Below are positions 39,222 through 49,082 of a stretch of DNA of 64,000 bases, one piece after another. This DNA comes from Oceanicaulis sp. Lineage in GTDB: Bacteria; Pseudomonadota; Alphaproteobacteria; Caulobacterales; Maricaulaceae. Every line of letters starts with the position of its first letter. Within the stretch, counting starts at the first letter, position 1. Below the pieces are notes generated by a model. That model searched no databases and was not told the origin of the DNA. It worked only from the letters and a program-made list of their open reading frames with translations. The stretch covers positions 2,505,501-2,569,500 of the forward strand of contig CP157796.1 in assembly GCA_040112665.1 (NCBI GenBank). The letters run 5' to 3'. The translations under genes were made by a program, and so were the position numbers.

Positions 39222-40364
39222 ATGCGCAGACTGATCGCCATCGCCGCCTTCGCGTTCGCAATGGCCGCAGGCCCCGCGTTCGCGCAGGGCTTCGAGACGC
39301 GCGCCACCAACGCCGTGATCATGGACTACGAGACCGGCGAGATTCTCTATTCCAAGAACGCCGAAGCGCCGATGCCGCCGGCGTCGATGTCCAAGCTCAT
39401 GACTGCGCTCATGGTCTTCGAGGCGCTGGAGAACGGCGAGCTCTCCATGGACACCGAGTTGCCGGTCAGCGAGACCGCCTGGCGGCGCGGGGGCTCGGCC
39501 TCGGGCTCCTCGACCATGTTCCTCGAGGTGAACTCGCGGGCGCGTGTCGACGATCTTCTGAAGGGCATCATCGTGCAGTCGGGCAACGACGCCTGCATCG
39601 TGGTCGCCGAGGCGATCGGTGGCACCGAAGAGAACTTCGCTGACATGATGACCGAGCGCGCCCGCGAGCTGGGGCTGGACACCGCGACCTTCGCGAACGC
39701 CACCGGCTGGCCGAACCCCGAACATCGGATCTCGGCCGCCGATCTGGCGCGCCTGGCGCGGCACATCATCTCCGAGCACCAGGCCTATTACGGCCTCTAC
39801 GGCATCGAGGAGTTCACCTATAACGGCATCCGCCAGTTCAACCGGAACCCGCTTCTGGGCCTGTTCGAGGGCGTGGACGGGCTGAAGACCGGACACACCA
39901 GCGAGTCCGGCTACGGCCTGGTCGCTTCGGCCGAGCAGGACGGCGAGCGCCGGATCGTTGTTTTCAACGGCATGGAAAGCGAGCGCGCCCGCGCCGACGA
40001 GGCCGAGCGGCTGATGCGCGCAGCGTTCAACGAATTCGAGATGGTCGAGCTCGTCGCCGCCGGTGGGCAGGTCGGCCAGGCCGAGCTCTGGCTGGGCCAG
40101 GCCGAAACCGTGCCGCTGCGCGCCGCCGATACGATCCGTGTGGGCATGCACCGCCGCAGCGTGGACGATTTCACCGCCGAGATCGTCTATCAGGGCCCGG
40201 TGGAGGCCCCGGTGGCCGAGGGCGATCAGATCGCCAGCCTGGAGATCAGCCTGCCTGACGGCCGCACGCGCACCGTGCCCCTCGAAGCGGCCGCTTCGGT
40301 TGAGAAGAAGGGCATGTTCGGCCGGGCCGGGGATTCGCTTCTGCGCCTGATCCGCGGCGGCTGA
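39222..40364 (+). CDS. dacC: D-alanyl-D-alanine carboxypeptidase (PBP5/6 family)
   Basis: 380 aa periplasmic, membrane-associated DD-carboxypeptidase trimming pentapeptides. Signal peptide ends AFA. Active-site triad: SMSK at 55-58, SGND at about 118, KTG at about 221 (DGLKTGHTSESGYGLVAS). C-terminal PBP5 beta domain and a basic tail (FGRAGDSLLRLIRGG) that probably forms the amphipathic membrane anchor. Only two bases separate it from the tmk GTG, so it heads the tmk-holB-tatD run. Confidence 0.93.
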   Translation: MRRLIAIAAFAFAMAAGPAFAQGFETRATNAVIMDYETGEILYSKNAEAPMPPASMSKLMTALMVFEALENGELSMDTELPVSETAWRRGGSASGSSTMFLEVNSRARVDDLLKGIIVQSGNDACIVVAEAIGGTEENFADMMTERARELGLDTATFANATGWPNPEHRISAADLARLARHIISEHQAYYGLYGIEEFTYNGIRQFNRNPLLGLFEGVDGLKTGHTSESGYGLVASAEQDGERRIVVFNGMESERARADEAERLMRAAFNEFEMVELVAAGGQVGQAELWLGQAETVPLRAADTIRVGMHRRSVDDFTAEIVYQGPVEAPVAEGDQIASLEISLPDGRTRTVPLEAAASVEKKGMFGRAGDSLLRLIRGG

Positions 40365-40366
40365 CG

Positions 40367-41005
40367 GTGCCGGGCAGGGGGCTTTTCATAACGCTCGAGG
40401 GCGGCGAGGGCGCGGGCAAGACCACGCTCGCCGCCGCGCTCGCCGCGCGCCTGCGTAAGGACGGCCGCGAGGTCGTCACCACCCGCGAACCCGGGGGAAC
40501 CGAGAACGCCGAGGCGCTGCGCGCGCTTCTGGTGACCGGCGATCCTGGCCGGTGGTCTGCCGTCGCGGAGGCGCTCATGATGTTCGCCGCGCGCACCGAC
40601 CATGTCGAAAAGCTGATCAGGCCTGCTCTGGAGCGCGGCGCCGTCGTGATCTGCGACCGTTTTACAGACTCCACGCGCGCCTATCAGGGCGCAGCGGGCG
40701 GGCTGTCGCCGGAACGGATCGGCGCGATCGAGGATGCGGCGCTGGACGGCTTCGGCCCGGATCTCACCCTCATCGTGGATCTCGATCCCGCAGTCGGGCT
40801 CGCGCGCACCGAAGGACGGCAATCCGGCGAGACCCGGTTCGAGCGCAAGCCTCAGACCTTCCATGAAAACCTGCGCAAGGCCTTTCTCGACATCGCAAAG
40901 GCGGAACCTGACCGCTGCGTCCTGCTGGACGGCGCGTCATCGCCTGAAGCTCTGGCCGATGCGGCCGAGGCGGCGATTCGCGCACGGCTGGAGACGCTGG
41001 CGTGA
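40367..41005 (+). CDS. tmk: thymidylate kinase
   Basis: 212 aa, phosphorylates dTMP to dTDP. P-loop LEGGEGAGKTTLA at about 9-21, TREPGGT dTMP-binding motif, DRFTDSTRAYQGAAGG, and LID-like EGRQSGETRFERK. GTG start two bases after the dac stop. Its TGA overlaps the holB GTG (GTGA). Typical alphaproteobacterial arrangement dac-tmk-holB. Confidence 0.96.
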   Translation: MPGRGLFITLEGGEGAGKTTLAAALAARLRKDGREVVTTREPGGTENAEALRALLVTGDPGRWSAVAEALMMFAARTDHVEKLIRPALERGAVVICDRFTDSTRAYQGAAGGLSPERIGAIEDAALDGFGPDLTLIVDLDPAVGLARTEGRQSGETRFERKPQTFHENLRKAFLDIAKAEPDRCVLLDGASSPEALADAAEAAIRARLETLA

Positions 41006-42033
41006 GCGAGATCGACATTCCTGAACCCGACCGAGAGGGCGATCTCGCCCATCCCCGGTCGGTCTATGATCTGTTCGGACACGACGCCGCCGAAGCGGCG
41101 ATGGCGCGCGCGCTCGACAGCGGGCGCATGCACCACGCCTGGATGATCACCGGACCCAAGGGCGTGGGCAAGGCGACGCTCGCCTGGCGCCTGGCGCGAC
41201 GGGCGCTGGGCGCGAAGCCTGTGGGCGAGGGGCTCGCCGCCGATCCGATGGATCCCGCCTGCCGCAAGCTTGAAGCGCTTTCTCATCCCGATTTCCTTTT
41301 GATTCGCAGGCCTTTCAACGAGAAAACGAAGAAGCTGCGTGCAGAGATCACGGTCGAGGAGTCGCGCCGCGCGCCGGATTTCTTTTCGCGCAGCGCCAGC
41401 GGCGGCCACTGGCGGGTCTGTCTTGTGGACGCCGCTGACGAGCTCAACATCAACGCCGCGAACGCGCTTCTGAAAACGCTCGAGGAGCCGCCGCGGCGCG
41501 GACTGCTGATCCTGGTCGTGAACACGCCGGGACGGCTTCTGCCGACGATCCGGTCGCGCTGCCGCCGGCTTTCGCTGCGCGCGCCTTCTGTAGAGGAGAC
41601 CGCAAGCTGGCTCAGCGAGGCCCACCGGATCGGCGAAGACGACGCCGCCCGCGCGGCCGCGCTCGCCGCAGGCGCGCCGGGCCGGGCGCTCTCTCTAGCG
41701 GCCACTGACGCGCCAAAGCTGAAAGACGATCTCGATCAGGCGCTTTCACGGCTTCCTTCGCTCGATCGCGCCGCTGCGGCGCGGCTCGCCGCCAGCACCG
41801 CTCGCAAGGACGGCGAGGCGATGAAGGCGCTCCTGCTCGACTTCCTGACGAGCTACGCCCGCGACCGTGCCCGCAGCCTCGCGCTCGGGCAGGGCGGTCC
41901 TGAAGCGGCGGGCGGCTGGGTGAAGGCGGCCGACGAGATCGCGAGGCTGGCGAGGGAGAGCGAAACCCTCTATCTCGACCCCAAGCAAACGATCTGGGCC
42001 GCGCTCGGCCTGGTCCAGGACGCCGCCGCCTGA
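41002..42033 (+). CDS. holB: DNA polymerase III subunit delta'
   Basis: 343 aa clamp-loader subunit. GTG start inside the tmk stop. P-loop-like GPKGVGKATLAWRLA near residues 52-66 and the SRC-type region VNTPGRLLPTIRSRCRRLSL. The four-Cys zinc module of E. coli delta' is missing (single Cys in ACRKLEALSHPDFLLI), as usual for this class. Followed four bases later by the tatD gene. Confidence 0.92.
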   Translation: MSEIDIPEPDREGDLAHPRSVYDLFGHDAAEAAMARALDSGRMHHAWMITGPKGVGKATLAWRLARRALGAKPVGEGLAADPMDPACRKLEALSHPDFLLIRRPFNEKTKKLRAEITVEESRRAPDFFSRSASGGHWRVCLVDAADELNINAANALLKTLEEPPRRGLLILVVNTPGRLLPTIRSRCRRLSLRAPSVEETASWLSEAHRIGEDDAARAAALAAGAPGRALSLAATDAPKLKDDLDQALSRLPSLDRAAAARLAASTARKDGEAMKALLLDFLTSYARDRARSLALGQGGPEAAGGWVKAADEIARLARESETLYLDPKQTIWAALGLVQDAAA

Positions 42034-42037
42034 CGCC

Positions 42038-42823
42038 ATGCTCATCGACACCCATGTGAACATCCACGGCGAGGATTACGCCGACGATCTGGACGCCGTG
42101 CTCGACAGGGCGCGCGCAGCCGGGGTGAGCCCGATGATCGCGATCTGCTGCCGGCTTTCCGATTTTGCGGCGGTCTCTGCGATCGCAGAGGCCCATGACG
42201 ACGTCTGGTGCACGATCGGCGCGCACCCCCATCACGCCAAGGACCGGCCGGACATCACCGCCGACGAGCTGATCGAGATCGCGCGTCATCCCAAGGTCGT
42301 CGCGATCGGGGAGACCGGTCTGGACTTTCATTACGGGTACAGCCCGGCCGAGGCGCAGTTCGCCTCGCTTCGCGCGCATATCGAAGCGGCGCGCCGCACG
42401 GGGCTCCCCATCATTCTTCACTGCCGTGAAGCGGATCAGGAGATGGCTGGTCTCCTGGAAGAGGAGATGGGGAAGGGGGCGTACCGCCCGCTTCTGCATT
42501 GCTATACCGGAGGCGCGGAGCTGGCTCGCCGCGCAGCCGCGCTCGGCGCGTATTTCTCCGCCTCCGGCATCATCACGTTCAAGAAGGCCGAAGACGTCCG
42601 GGACGTGTTCCGCGACGTCGTGCCCGGCGACCGGGTGATCGTCGAGACCGATTGCCCGTATCTCGCGCCCGTGCCGCATCGCGGTCAGCGCAACGAACCC
42701 GCGTTCCTGCCGCATGTCGCCGCCAAGCTCGGCGAGCTCAAAGGCTGGACCGAGGACGAAACGGCTCAAAACACGACGCGCGCCGCGCTCTCGCTGTTTA
42801 ATCGGATCGCGGCGGGGCGGTGA
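42038..42823 (+). CDS. tatD: TatD-family metal-dependent deoxyribonuclease
   Basis: 261 aa. The first metal site normally HxH reads LIDTHVNI, so the second His is replaced by Asn (HVN), while the later ligands GETGLDFHYG, ILHCREADQEM, HCYTGGAE and VIVETDCPYLAPVPHRGQRNEP are all present. Members are 3'-5' exonucleases acting in DNA repair or degradation. Overlaps the downstream MBL gene (GTGA). HVN is seen in many TatD proteins and need not mean loss of activity. Confidence 0.93.
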   Translation: MLIDTHVNIHGEDYADDLDAVLDRARAAGVSPMIAICCRLSDFAAVSAIAEAHDDVWCTIGAHPHHAKDRPDITADELIEIARHPKVVAIGETGLDFHYGYSPAEAQFASLRAHIEAARRTGLPIILHCREADQEMAGLLEEEMGKGAYRPLLHCYTGGAELARRAAALGAYFSASGIITFKKAEDVRDVFRDVVPGDRVIVETDCPYLAPVPHRGQRNEPAFLPHVAAKLGELKGWTEDETAQNTTRAALSLFNRIAAGR

Positions 42824-43683
42824 GTTCGAGCGCCGTCATACGCGCGACCATACTGGGCTGCGGCTCGTCCGGCGGCGTGCCGCGGATCGACGGCGACTGG
42901 GGCGCCTGTGACCCTGACGAACCGAAAAACCACCGTAGCCGCTGTAGCTTGCTTCTGGAACGTGCGGCGTCGCTCGAAGATATGAACGCCGGCCAATCGA
43001 CCCGGGTCCTGATCGATACGAGCCCCGATCTCAGGTATCAGATGCTGGCCGCCGGCGCGCCGGCTCTGCACGGAATTGCGTATACCCACACGCACGCCGA
43101 CCAGGCGCACGGCATCGACGATGTCCGCGCGCTCGTCTATCGCCGCCGCGAGCGGTTCTTCGCGGCGATGAGCCCGGCGACGGCCCGGACGCTGAAATCG
43201 CGCTTCGGGTATATCTTTGAAACGCCGAAAGGCTCGGGCTATCCGCCGCTTCTGATCGCCGAAGAGCTCGGCTCAGGCGAAACCGCCGAGTTCGACGGGC
43301 CGGGCGGCCGGCTGGGCGTCACGCTGTTTGATGTGGAGCATGGCGGCGCGCCGTGCTCTGGCGTGCGCTGCGGGCCGATCGTGTATACGCCGGACGTGAA
43401 CGGGCTGGATGGGGCGGCCTGGCGCGAGATCGAGGGCTGCGGGCTCTGGATCGTGGATGCGCTACGCGAACGACCGCATCCCAGCCACGCCCATCTCGGC
43501 ATGGCGCTCGACTGGCTGAAGCGCGCCGCGCCGCAGCTCGGCGTGCTCACAAATCTCCATGTCGATCTCGACTACCGCACGCTCGCCGAAACGCTGCCTG
43601 AGGGCGTCCGTCCGGCCTATGACGGGCTCTCGGTGACGGTGCGCGCCGAATCCGGAGAGATTGTCGCGGCGGACCCGATCTAG
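42820..43683 (+). CDS. MBL-fold metallohydrolase, PhnP-like
   Basis: 287 aa, GTG start overlapping the tatD stop. Opens ATILGCGSSGGVPRI. The metal motif is THTHADQAHGIDD, in which the HxHxDH final His is Gln. Later features are LFDVEHGG and LTNLHVDLDYRTLAETLPEG near the C-terminus. Homologues sit in the same place in other alphaproteobacteria and are often called phosphodiesterase or PhnP-like. Substrate unknown. Confidence 0.88.
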   Translation: MSSSAVIRATILGCGSSGGVPRIDGDWGACDPDEPKNHRSRCSLLLERAASLEDMNAGQSTRVLIDTSPDLRYQMLAAGAPALHGIAYTHTHADQAHGIDDVRALVYRRRERFFAAMSPATARTLKSRFGYIFETPKGSGYPPLLIAEELGSGETAEFDGPGGRLGVTLFDVEHGGAPCSGVRCGPIVYTPDVNGLDGAAWREIEGCGLWIVDALRERPHPSHAHLGMALDWLKRAAPQLGVLTNLHVDLDYRTLAETLPEGVRPAYDGLSVTVRAESGEIVAADPI

Positions 43684-43699
43684 GCCACGCGCAGTTTCT

Positions 43700-43721
43700 C
43701 ATAATATATCTTATGCGATAA
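43700..43721. promoter_or_regulatory. AT-rich element with inverted repeats before mazG
   Basis: CATAA-tatatc-TTATG (43700-43715) overlaps TTAT-gcg-ATAA (43711-43721) in an otherwise GC-rich sequence, between the MBL stop and the mazG ribosome-binding site. No good -35 found; it could be an operator or promoter core. Confidence 0.35.
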
Positions 43722-43733
43722 ATGGAGGCCGCT

Positions 43734-44594
43734 ATGGCCGAGCCCTCTTCGTCCCGATCCCGCCTTTCGCAGCGCGATCTAGCGCGCGCCGAAGACCCGT
43801 CCGCGCACCCGATGACCCGGCTTCTGGCGATCATGGCGCGGCTGCGTGATCCGAACGGCGGCTGCCCGTGGGATGTCGAGCAGGATTTTGCGACGATCGC
43901 ACCCTACACGATCGAGGAAGCCTACGAGGTCGCCGATGCGATCCGGCGCGGCGACATGGCAGAGCTGAAGGTCGAGCTCGGCGACCTGCTCTTCCAGGTC
44001 GTCTTTCATGCGCAGATGGCTGAGGAAGAAGGACACTTCGCCTTCGAAGACGTCGCCGAAGCCATCGCCGAGAAGATGGTGCGCCGCCACCCGCATGTTT
44101 TCGGCGCGGCTGAAGAGCGCACCGCGGAAAGCCAGACCGTCGCCTGGGAAGCGCAGAAAGCCGCAGAGCGCGCCGAAAAGGCCGATAGCGACCCGTCCGT
44201 GCTGGCCGACGTTCCCCTCGCCTTGCCCGCCCTGATGCGCGCCGAGAAGCTGATGAAGCGCGCCGCGCGGGTCGGCTTCGACTGGCCGGACATTCCCAGC
44301 GTGTTCGAGAAGGTGGATGAGGAACTCGCCGAGTTGCGCGAAGCGGTAGATCTCGGCGATCCCGCCCATATCCGGGAGGAAGTCGGCGATCTTCTGTCCA
44401 CAGTGGTCAATGTCGCCCGCAAGCTGGGCGTCGACCCCGAAGTCGCGCTGCGCGACGCGAACGCGAAATTCGAGCGCCGGTTTCGCGAAGTCGAACAACG
44501 CCTTGAGGCTAAAGGTTCGAGCGTGGACGTGGCTGATCTCAAGGCCATGGAGGTCGAGTGGAACGCGGCCAAGGCCGCAGAGCGCAAGGGCTGA
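43734..44594 (+). CDS. mazG: nucleoside triphosphate pyrophosphohydrolase MazG
   Basis: 286 aa. Start ATG 43734 because GGAGG lies five bases upstream; ATG 43722 would place that site inside the gene. Two tandem MazG domains, the first from LLAIMARLRDPNGGCPWDVEQ with the metal motif EEAYEVADAI...ELGDLLFQVVFHAQMAEE, the second from LMKRAARVGFDWPDI with EVGDLLSTVVNVARKLG. Hydrolyses (d)NTPs to monophosphates and limits mutagenic or ppGpp-related stress. Convergent with hflX. Confidence 0.95.
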   Translation: MAEPSSSRSRLSQRDLARAEDPSAHPMTRLLAIMARLRDPNGGCPWDVEQDFATIAPYTIEEAYEVADAIRRGDMAELKVELGDLLFQVVFHAQMAEEEGHFAFEDVAEAIAEKMVRRHPHVFGAAEERTAESQTVAWEAQKAAERAEKADSDPSVLADVPLALPALMRAEKLMKRAARVGFDWPDIPSVFEKVDEELAELREAVDLGDPAHIREEVGDLLSTVVNVARKLGVDPEVALRDANAKFERRFREVEQRLEAKGSSVDVADLKAMEVEWNAAKAAERKG

Positions 44595-44597
44595 GCC

Positions 44598-45935
44598 CTA
44601 CTCCGCCACCGCACGCTCTTCGGCGACTTCCAGGCCGGGGAATTTGCGCCGGAACCGGCCGGCGTCAGGGCGCGTCAGGCGCGCCACAGCCCAGGTCGCG
44701 CCGGTCTCGCGATCGATGCGGTCGTCCAGCATCACGCCATGCTCGTGGATCCATGCGAGCGCGGCCGCGTCGCTCGCACCGGCCTTGACCGTGAGAACCA
44801 CGTCTTCAGCCGCAAGCGCCCGGTCGACGAACGCCATGAGCTGATCGAGCCCCTCCCCGGTCTCCGCCGAGGTGAGCACTGAAACCGGTCGGCCGGGCTT
44901 GCGCGGCAGGCGCGTGCGCCAGTGCAGATCCTCGCGGGTTTCGGGGTCGAGCCGGTCGGCCTTGTTCCAGGCCTCGATGATCGTCTGGCCATGCGCCTCG
45001 CCGGCGTCCAGGGCGTCCAGGACGCCTTCGACGTCGCGCTTGCGGCCTTCATTGTCAGGATCGGCCATGTCGCGCACATGCACCAGCACGTCGGCCTCGA
45101 CGACCTCTTCCAGTGTGGCGCGGAAAGCGGCGATCAGCTCGGTCGGCAGATCGGTGATGAAGCCCACCGTGTCCGAGAGCAGGATCTTGCGGCCCGAGGG
45201 GGTCCGCACTGCGCGCGTCGTAGGGTCGAGCGTGGCGAACGGCATGTCCTTGGCGAGCACTTTCGCTTCGGACAAGCGATTGAAAACGCTCGACTTACCG
45301 GCGTTTGTGTAGCCTACGAGCGCGACCGTCGGCCAGGGCGCGGCCTTGCGGCGCTTCCTGTGCAGCTCCCGGGTGCGTTTGACCTCGTCGAGCTCGCGGC
45401 GGAGCTTGGCCATCTTGTCGGCGAGAATTCGCCGGTCGGTCTCAATCTGGGTTTCGCCGGGCCCGCCCATGAAGCCCTGCCCGCCCCGCTGGCGTTCCAG
45501 GTGGGTCCAGGTGCGCACCAGGCGGGAGCGTTCATAGGTCAGACGTGCGAGTTCGACCTGCAGCCGGCCTTCGCGGGTCTGCGCCCTGCGGCCGAAGATT
45601 TCGAGAATCAGCCCGGTGCGGTCGACGACCTTCACGTTCAGCGCTTTTTCGAGATTGCGCTGCTGGACCGGGGTGAGCGCGGTGTCGACGATCAGGACCG
45701 AGACGCCGAGTTCGGCGCAGCGCTCCTTGAGCTGCTCGACCTTGCCGGAGCCGAAATAGGCGCCGGGGTCGAGCTTGCGGACCGGTTCGACCCGGGCTTC
45801 GACAGGAACGAGATCGAGCGCTTCGGCAAGGCCCGCAGCTTCTTCGAGGCGCGCCTCGGCGCGCTCGGGATCGGTGTCCCACCCCTGGGGATGGACGACG
45901 AGCGCGGTTTCGGCGGCGGGCCGGCGGTCGATCAA
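44598..45935 (-). CDS. hflX: ribosome-associated GTPase HflX
   Basis: 445 aa. N-terminal HflX domain ([45 protein letters not shown]), the GGxGE motif in [12 protein letters not shown], then the G domain with [19 protein letters not shown] and NKAD. Splits stalled or heat-damaged ribosomes. Start is TTG 45935 overlapping the hfq TGA (TTGA), so it is coupled to hfq. Four bases separate its stop from mazG. Confidence 0.95.
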   Translation of the reverse strand: MIDRRPAAETALVVHPQGWDTDPERAEARLEEAAGLAEALDLVPVEARVEPVRKLDPGAYFGSGKVEQLKERCAELGVSVLIVDTALTPVQQRNLEKALNVKVVDRTGLILEIFGRRAQTREGRLQVELARLTYERSRLVRTWTHLERQRGGQGFMGGPGETQIETDRRILADKMAKLRRELDEVKRTRELHRKRRKAAPWPTVALVGYTNAGKSSVFNRLSEAKVLAKDMPFATLDPTTRAVRTPSGRKILLSDTVGFITDLPTELIAAFRATLEEVVEADVLVHVRDMADPDNEGRKRDVEGVLDALDAGEAHGQTIIEAWNKADRLDPETREDLHWRTRLPRKPGRPVSVLTSAETGEGLDQLMAFVDRALAAEDVVLTVKAGASDAAALAWIHEHGVMLDDRIDRETGATWAVARLTRPDAGRFRRKFPGLEVAEERAVAE

Positions 45936-46189
45936 TCCTCGCTCTCTCCGTCATCTTCGTCGCGCTCGAACAGCTGGACGGGCTGGCTCGGCATGATCGT
46001 GGAAATGGCGTGCTTGTATACGAGCTGGATCTGGCCTTCGCGGCGCAGAAGGACGCAGAAATTGTCAAACCAGGTGACCACGCCCTGCAGCTTCACGCCG
46101 TTCACCAGGAAGATCGTGAGCGGGGTCTTGCCCTTGCGGACCGCGTTCAGGAACACGTCCTGCAGGTTCTGTTTCTTATCGTTGGACAT
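45932..46189 (-). CDS. hfq: RNA chaperone Hfq
   Basis: 85 aa. Sm1 core [30 protein letters not shown] and Sm2 [10 protein letters not shown]; short acidic C-tail ([11 protein letters not shown]) as in alphaproteobacteria. Mediates sRNA-mRNA pairing. ATG 46189 chosen because the protein family starts with NDKKQNLQD at this point; the frame is open upstream. First gene of hfq-hflX. Confidence 0.97.
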   Translation of the reverse strand: MSNDKKQNLQDVFLNAVRKGKTPLTIFLVNGVKLQGVVTWFDNFCVLLRREGQIQLVYKHAISTIMPSQPVQLFERDEDDGESED

Positions 46190-46288
46190 CGGTCTTCTTT
46201 GTTCTCGTTTCGCCGGACCGGACGGCCCGCCTGAACAGGTAAACAGCCTCGCGACGCGCCGCAACAGGCAACTCCGCCGCAGCGCCGC

Positions 46289-47683
46289 TCAGTCGCGCGC
46301 GAAGATCACGTAGACGGCCGCGGCGGCAGCCAGCACTTCGAGCCGGCCTGCGACCATCAGCAACGCGCAGGCGGCCAGCGAAGGTCCTGACAGCAGCGCG
46401 TAATCCACACCGCCGAGCGGGCCGGCGTTCGCAAGGCTCGCCGCCGCCGCGCGCCAGGCGTCGGAAAACTCCGCCCCGCCGAGCCCGATCGCCACGGCCC
46501 CGAAGCCGAGCGCGACGGGAAAGGCGATGGCGTAGACCCAGACCCCGGCGAGCGCGTCGTCGCTGACCGAACGGCCAGCAAAGCGTGTTCTCACCGCTGC
46601 GGACGGATGGGAGAGCAGCGAGAGCTCGCCGGCCGCCCGCCGCGCCAGAAGCAGGACCCGCGGCATCTTGATCCCGCCTGAAGTCGAGATCGGCGATCCG
46701 CCGACCATCGCCAGCAGCACCAGTGCGGCGATCGGAACCGGCGCCGCGGCCGAGGCGTCGAAGCCCGCCGTGGTCACCGCGAACAGCGCATCGAGCACGG
46801 CCGGACCCAGCTGCTCAGGGCCAGCCGTGAAAAGCGCCGCGATCCCGCACGCGCCGGCCACAGCCCCCATGGCGCGCAGCTCGCCCGTGCCGCGATGAGC
46901 CCTGAACCGCGATAGGAGTTCGTACTGCACGGCGAAATTCCAGGCTCCGGCCAGACACAGCGCGGCCAGTACGAGCACCGCCGGCGCCGGGATCGCCTCG
47001 AGCAGCGGAACCGAGAACGGCGTGAACCCCGCCGTCGCCACGCCCGACAGCGCCAGGCACACCGCTGCGAATGCTGGCGTCCCGCTCAGCATCAGGGCGA
47101 GCCACCCAACCGCCGTGGCGAGCGCGTAGACCAGCCCGAGGCGCCGGATCGCCCGACCGAAATTGGTGAACAGGTCGGCCCGCTCGACGGTCAGGAGGCT
47201 GGTGCGTCTGAGGCCCACCCCTCGCCTGTCTAGCGCGGCGAAAACGGTCGCGGCGAGCACGAGGCTCACCAGGCCGCCGAGCCAGGCGAGCCAGCATCGC
47301 CAGAGGATGATCGAGGCGGGCGCATCTTCCGCGGCGAGGACGACGGCGCCGGTCGTGGTCAGCGCGGAATAGGCTTCAAACAGCCCGGTGACGGAACCGC
47401 CCGTGGCCATGATGAAAGGCGGACTCGCGAAGAGGGGCGCGACGAGCCAGCCGTAGAAGGCGAGCCTCAGCGCAGCCGCTGCGCCTGCGGGCCGGTTGAG
47501 GCTCGCGGTGCCCGCCAATGTCGCGCCGCCGACGAAGATTCCGGCCGCAGCGGTGACGAAAAACCCGCGCATGACCGCCTCCTCGCCCTCCGCCGCGGCG
47601 AAAAGCGCAAACGGCGCGGCGCTCGCCCCCAGGGCCAGAAGGCCCCAGGCGAGCGCGCGGAACATGCGGGGCGACAGGCGCAC
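46289..47683 (-). CDS. trkH: TrkH-family potassium uptake channel subunit
   Basis: 464 aa membrane protein of four M1-P-M2 units. P-loop signatures: SALTTTGAVVL, VATAGFTPFS, FAVTTAGFDAS and SPISTSGGIKMPR. GTG start 47683, three bases after the trkA stop. Works with TrkA in potassium uptake. Fourth unit is somewhat short, and overall length is at the low end for the family. Confidence 0.9.
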   Translation of the reverse strand: MRLSPRMFRALAWGLLALGASAAPFALFAAAEGEEAVMRGFFVTAAAGIFVGGATLAGTASLNRPAGAAAALRLAFYGWLVAPLFASPPFIMATGGSVTGLFEAYSALTTTGAVVLAAEDAPASIILWRCWLAWLGGLVSLVLAATVFAALDRRGVGLRRTSLLTVERADLFTNFGRAIRRLGLVYALATAVGWLALMLSGTPAFAAVCLALSGVATAGFTPFSVPLLEAIPAPAVLVLAALCLAGAWNFAVQYELLSRFRAHRGTGELRAMGAVAGACGIAALFTAGPEQLGPAVLDALFAVTTAGFDASAAAPVPIAALVLLAMVGGSPISTSGGIKMPRVLLLARRAAGELSLLSHPSAAVRTRFAGRSVSDDALAGVWVYAIAFPVALGFGAVAIGLGGAEFSDAWRAAAASLANAGPLGGVDYALLSGPSLAACALLMVAGRLEVLAAAAAVYVIFARD

Positions 47684-47686
47684 GGG

Positions 47687-49060
47687 TCAGAAATACTGCA
47701 GGCTGACGCGGAACATCTGCTCGACCTTCGGCACCGCCGCCTTGAGCGCGAAGAACACCACCCGGTCGTTCTCCTCGATGGTCGCCGCGTCACGCGCGAA
47801 GAAAACCTTGTCGCCGCGCACCATGGCGGCGATCGCCACGCCTTCAGGAAGATCAAGACCGTTCAAAGGCTTGCCGACCAGCGGCGACGTTGCGAGCGCG
47901 ACCCCTTCGAGCGCCTCGGCCTGACCGCCGGCGAGCGTCTGCAGCCCGGTGATCCGGCCCCGGCGGATGTGCTGCAGGATGGTGGAGACCGTCACGGCCC
48001 GCGGATCGATAAGCACGTCGACATCGAGCGCGGATTTGACCGGATAGAAGGCCTGATCGTTGACGAGGCAAAGCGAGCGCAGGGCCCCTTCCCGCTTGGC
48101 CATCACCGCGGAGAGCAGGTTCACCTTGTCGTCGTTGGTCAGACAAAGGGCCAGCTCGCAGTCCTCGACCCCGGCCTCGCGAAGCACCTCGCGATCAAGA
48201 CCGTCGCCATGCAGGACCACCGTGCGGCGCAGCGAATCCGCCGCGCGCTCGGCCTGCTCCTTGTCACGCTCGATGAGCCGGACCCGCACGCCGCCGACCC
48301 GTTCGAGCGCCTTTGCGACATAGAGCCCGATATTGCCTGCGCCGACGATGACGATACGGCGTGCGCGCTGAACCGAACGGCCGAATACGTCGAGCGCACG
48401 CTTCACATGGCTCGCGGAGAGCCCGACATAAACGTCGTCGCCTGGCATGAGCGGGTCGGAGCCTTCGGGGATGAACAGCGTCTTGTCGCGATGAACCCCG
48501 ACAATGTCGAAGCCGAGATCCGGAAAAAGTTCAAGGATCTGATCGCGGGAACTTCCAGCGACGGGCGAGCTTTCGTCCACTGAAAGCCCCAGCACCTGGA
48601 CCCGCGAGTTCGCGAACGGCGCTGTTGCGAAAGCGCCCGGCGTTTCGAGCCGCTGCAGGATCGAACGGCTGACCTCGAGTTCCGGCGAGATCGTCACGTC
48701 GATCGGCAGCGCGCCCTGGCTGAACAGGTCGCCCCACCGCTTGTCGAGATAGCTCTGCGCCCTCACCCGCGCGATCCGCGTCGGGGTCTCGAACAGCGAA
48801 TGGGCCACCTGGCAGGCGACCATGTTCGTCTCGTCGGAATAGGTCACCGCCACGAGCAGATCGGCGTCGCGCACGCCGGCGCGCTCAAGCACGTCAGGAT
48901 GCGAGCCGTGACCGACCACGCCGCGCACGTCGAGATCGGTCGTCACCTTGTCGATGAGCTCGCGCGACCAGTCCACCACGGTCACCGCGTTGCCTTCGGC
49001 GGCGAGTTCGCGCGCGATCCCGTAGCCGACCCGGCCGGCGCCGCAAACGACTGCTTTCAT
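47687..49060 (-). CDS. trkA: Trk system potassium uptake regulatory protein TrkA
   Basis: 457 aa cytoplasmic regulator with two RCK units: N-domain 1 GAGRVGYGIARELAAEGNAVTVVD, TrkA-C 1 near residue 150-230, N-domain 2 from about 232 with IVGAGNIGLYVAKALE, and a final TrkA-C domain. Binds NAD(H)/ATP and gates TrkH. Directly upstream of trkH and downstream of ntrX, the usual alphaproteobacterial order. Confidence 0.96.
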   Translation of the reverse strand: MKAVVCGAGRVGYGIARELAAEGNAVTVVDWSRELIDKVTTDLDVRGVVGHGSHPDVLERAGVRDADLLVAVTYSDETNMVACQVAHSLFETPTRIARVRAQSYLDKRWGDLFSQGALPIDVTISPELEVSRSILQRLETPGAFATAPFANSRVQVLGLSVDESSPVAGSSRDQILELFPDLGFDIVGVHRDKTLFIPEGSDPLMPGDDVYVGLSASHVKRALDVFGRSVQRARRIVIVGAGNIGLYVAKALERVGGVRVRLIERDKEQAERAADSLRRTVVLHGDGLDREVLREAGVEDCELALCLTNDDKVNLLSAVMAKREGALRSLCLVNDQAFYPVKSALDVDVLIDPRAVTVSTILQHIRRGRITGLQTLAGGQAEALEGVALATSPLVGKPLNGLDLPEGVAIAAMVRGDKVFFARDAATIEENDRVVFFALKAAVPKVEQMFRVSLQYF

Positions 49061-49082
49061 GAGACGCCTTCGTGGAGCTTGG

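Noticed and set aside
42038..42060. TatD inactivation because HxH reads HVN
   Set aside because: The Asn variant occurs in many TatD proteins and all other ligands are present.
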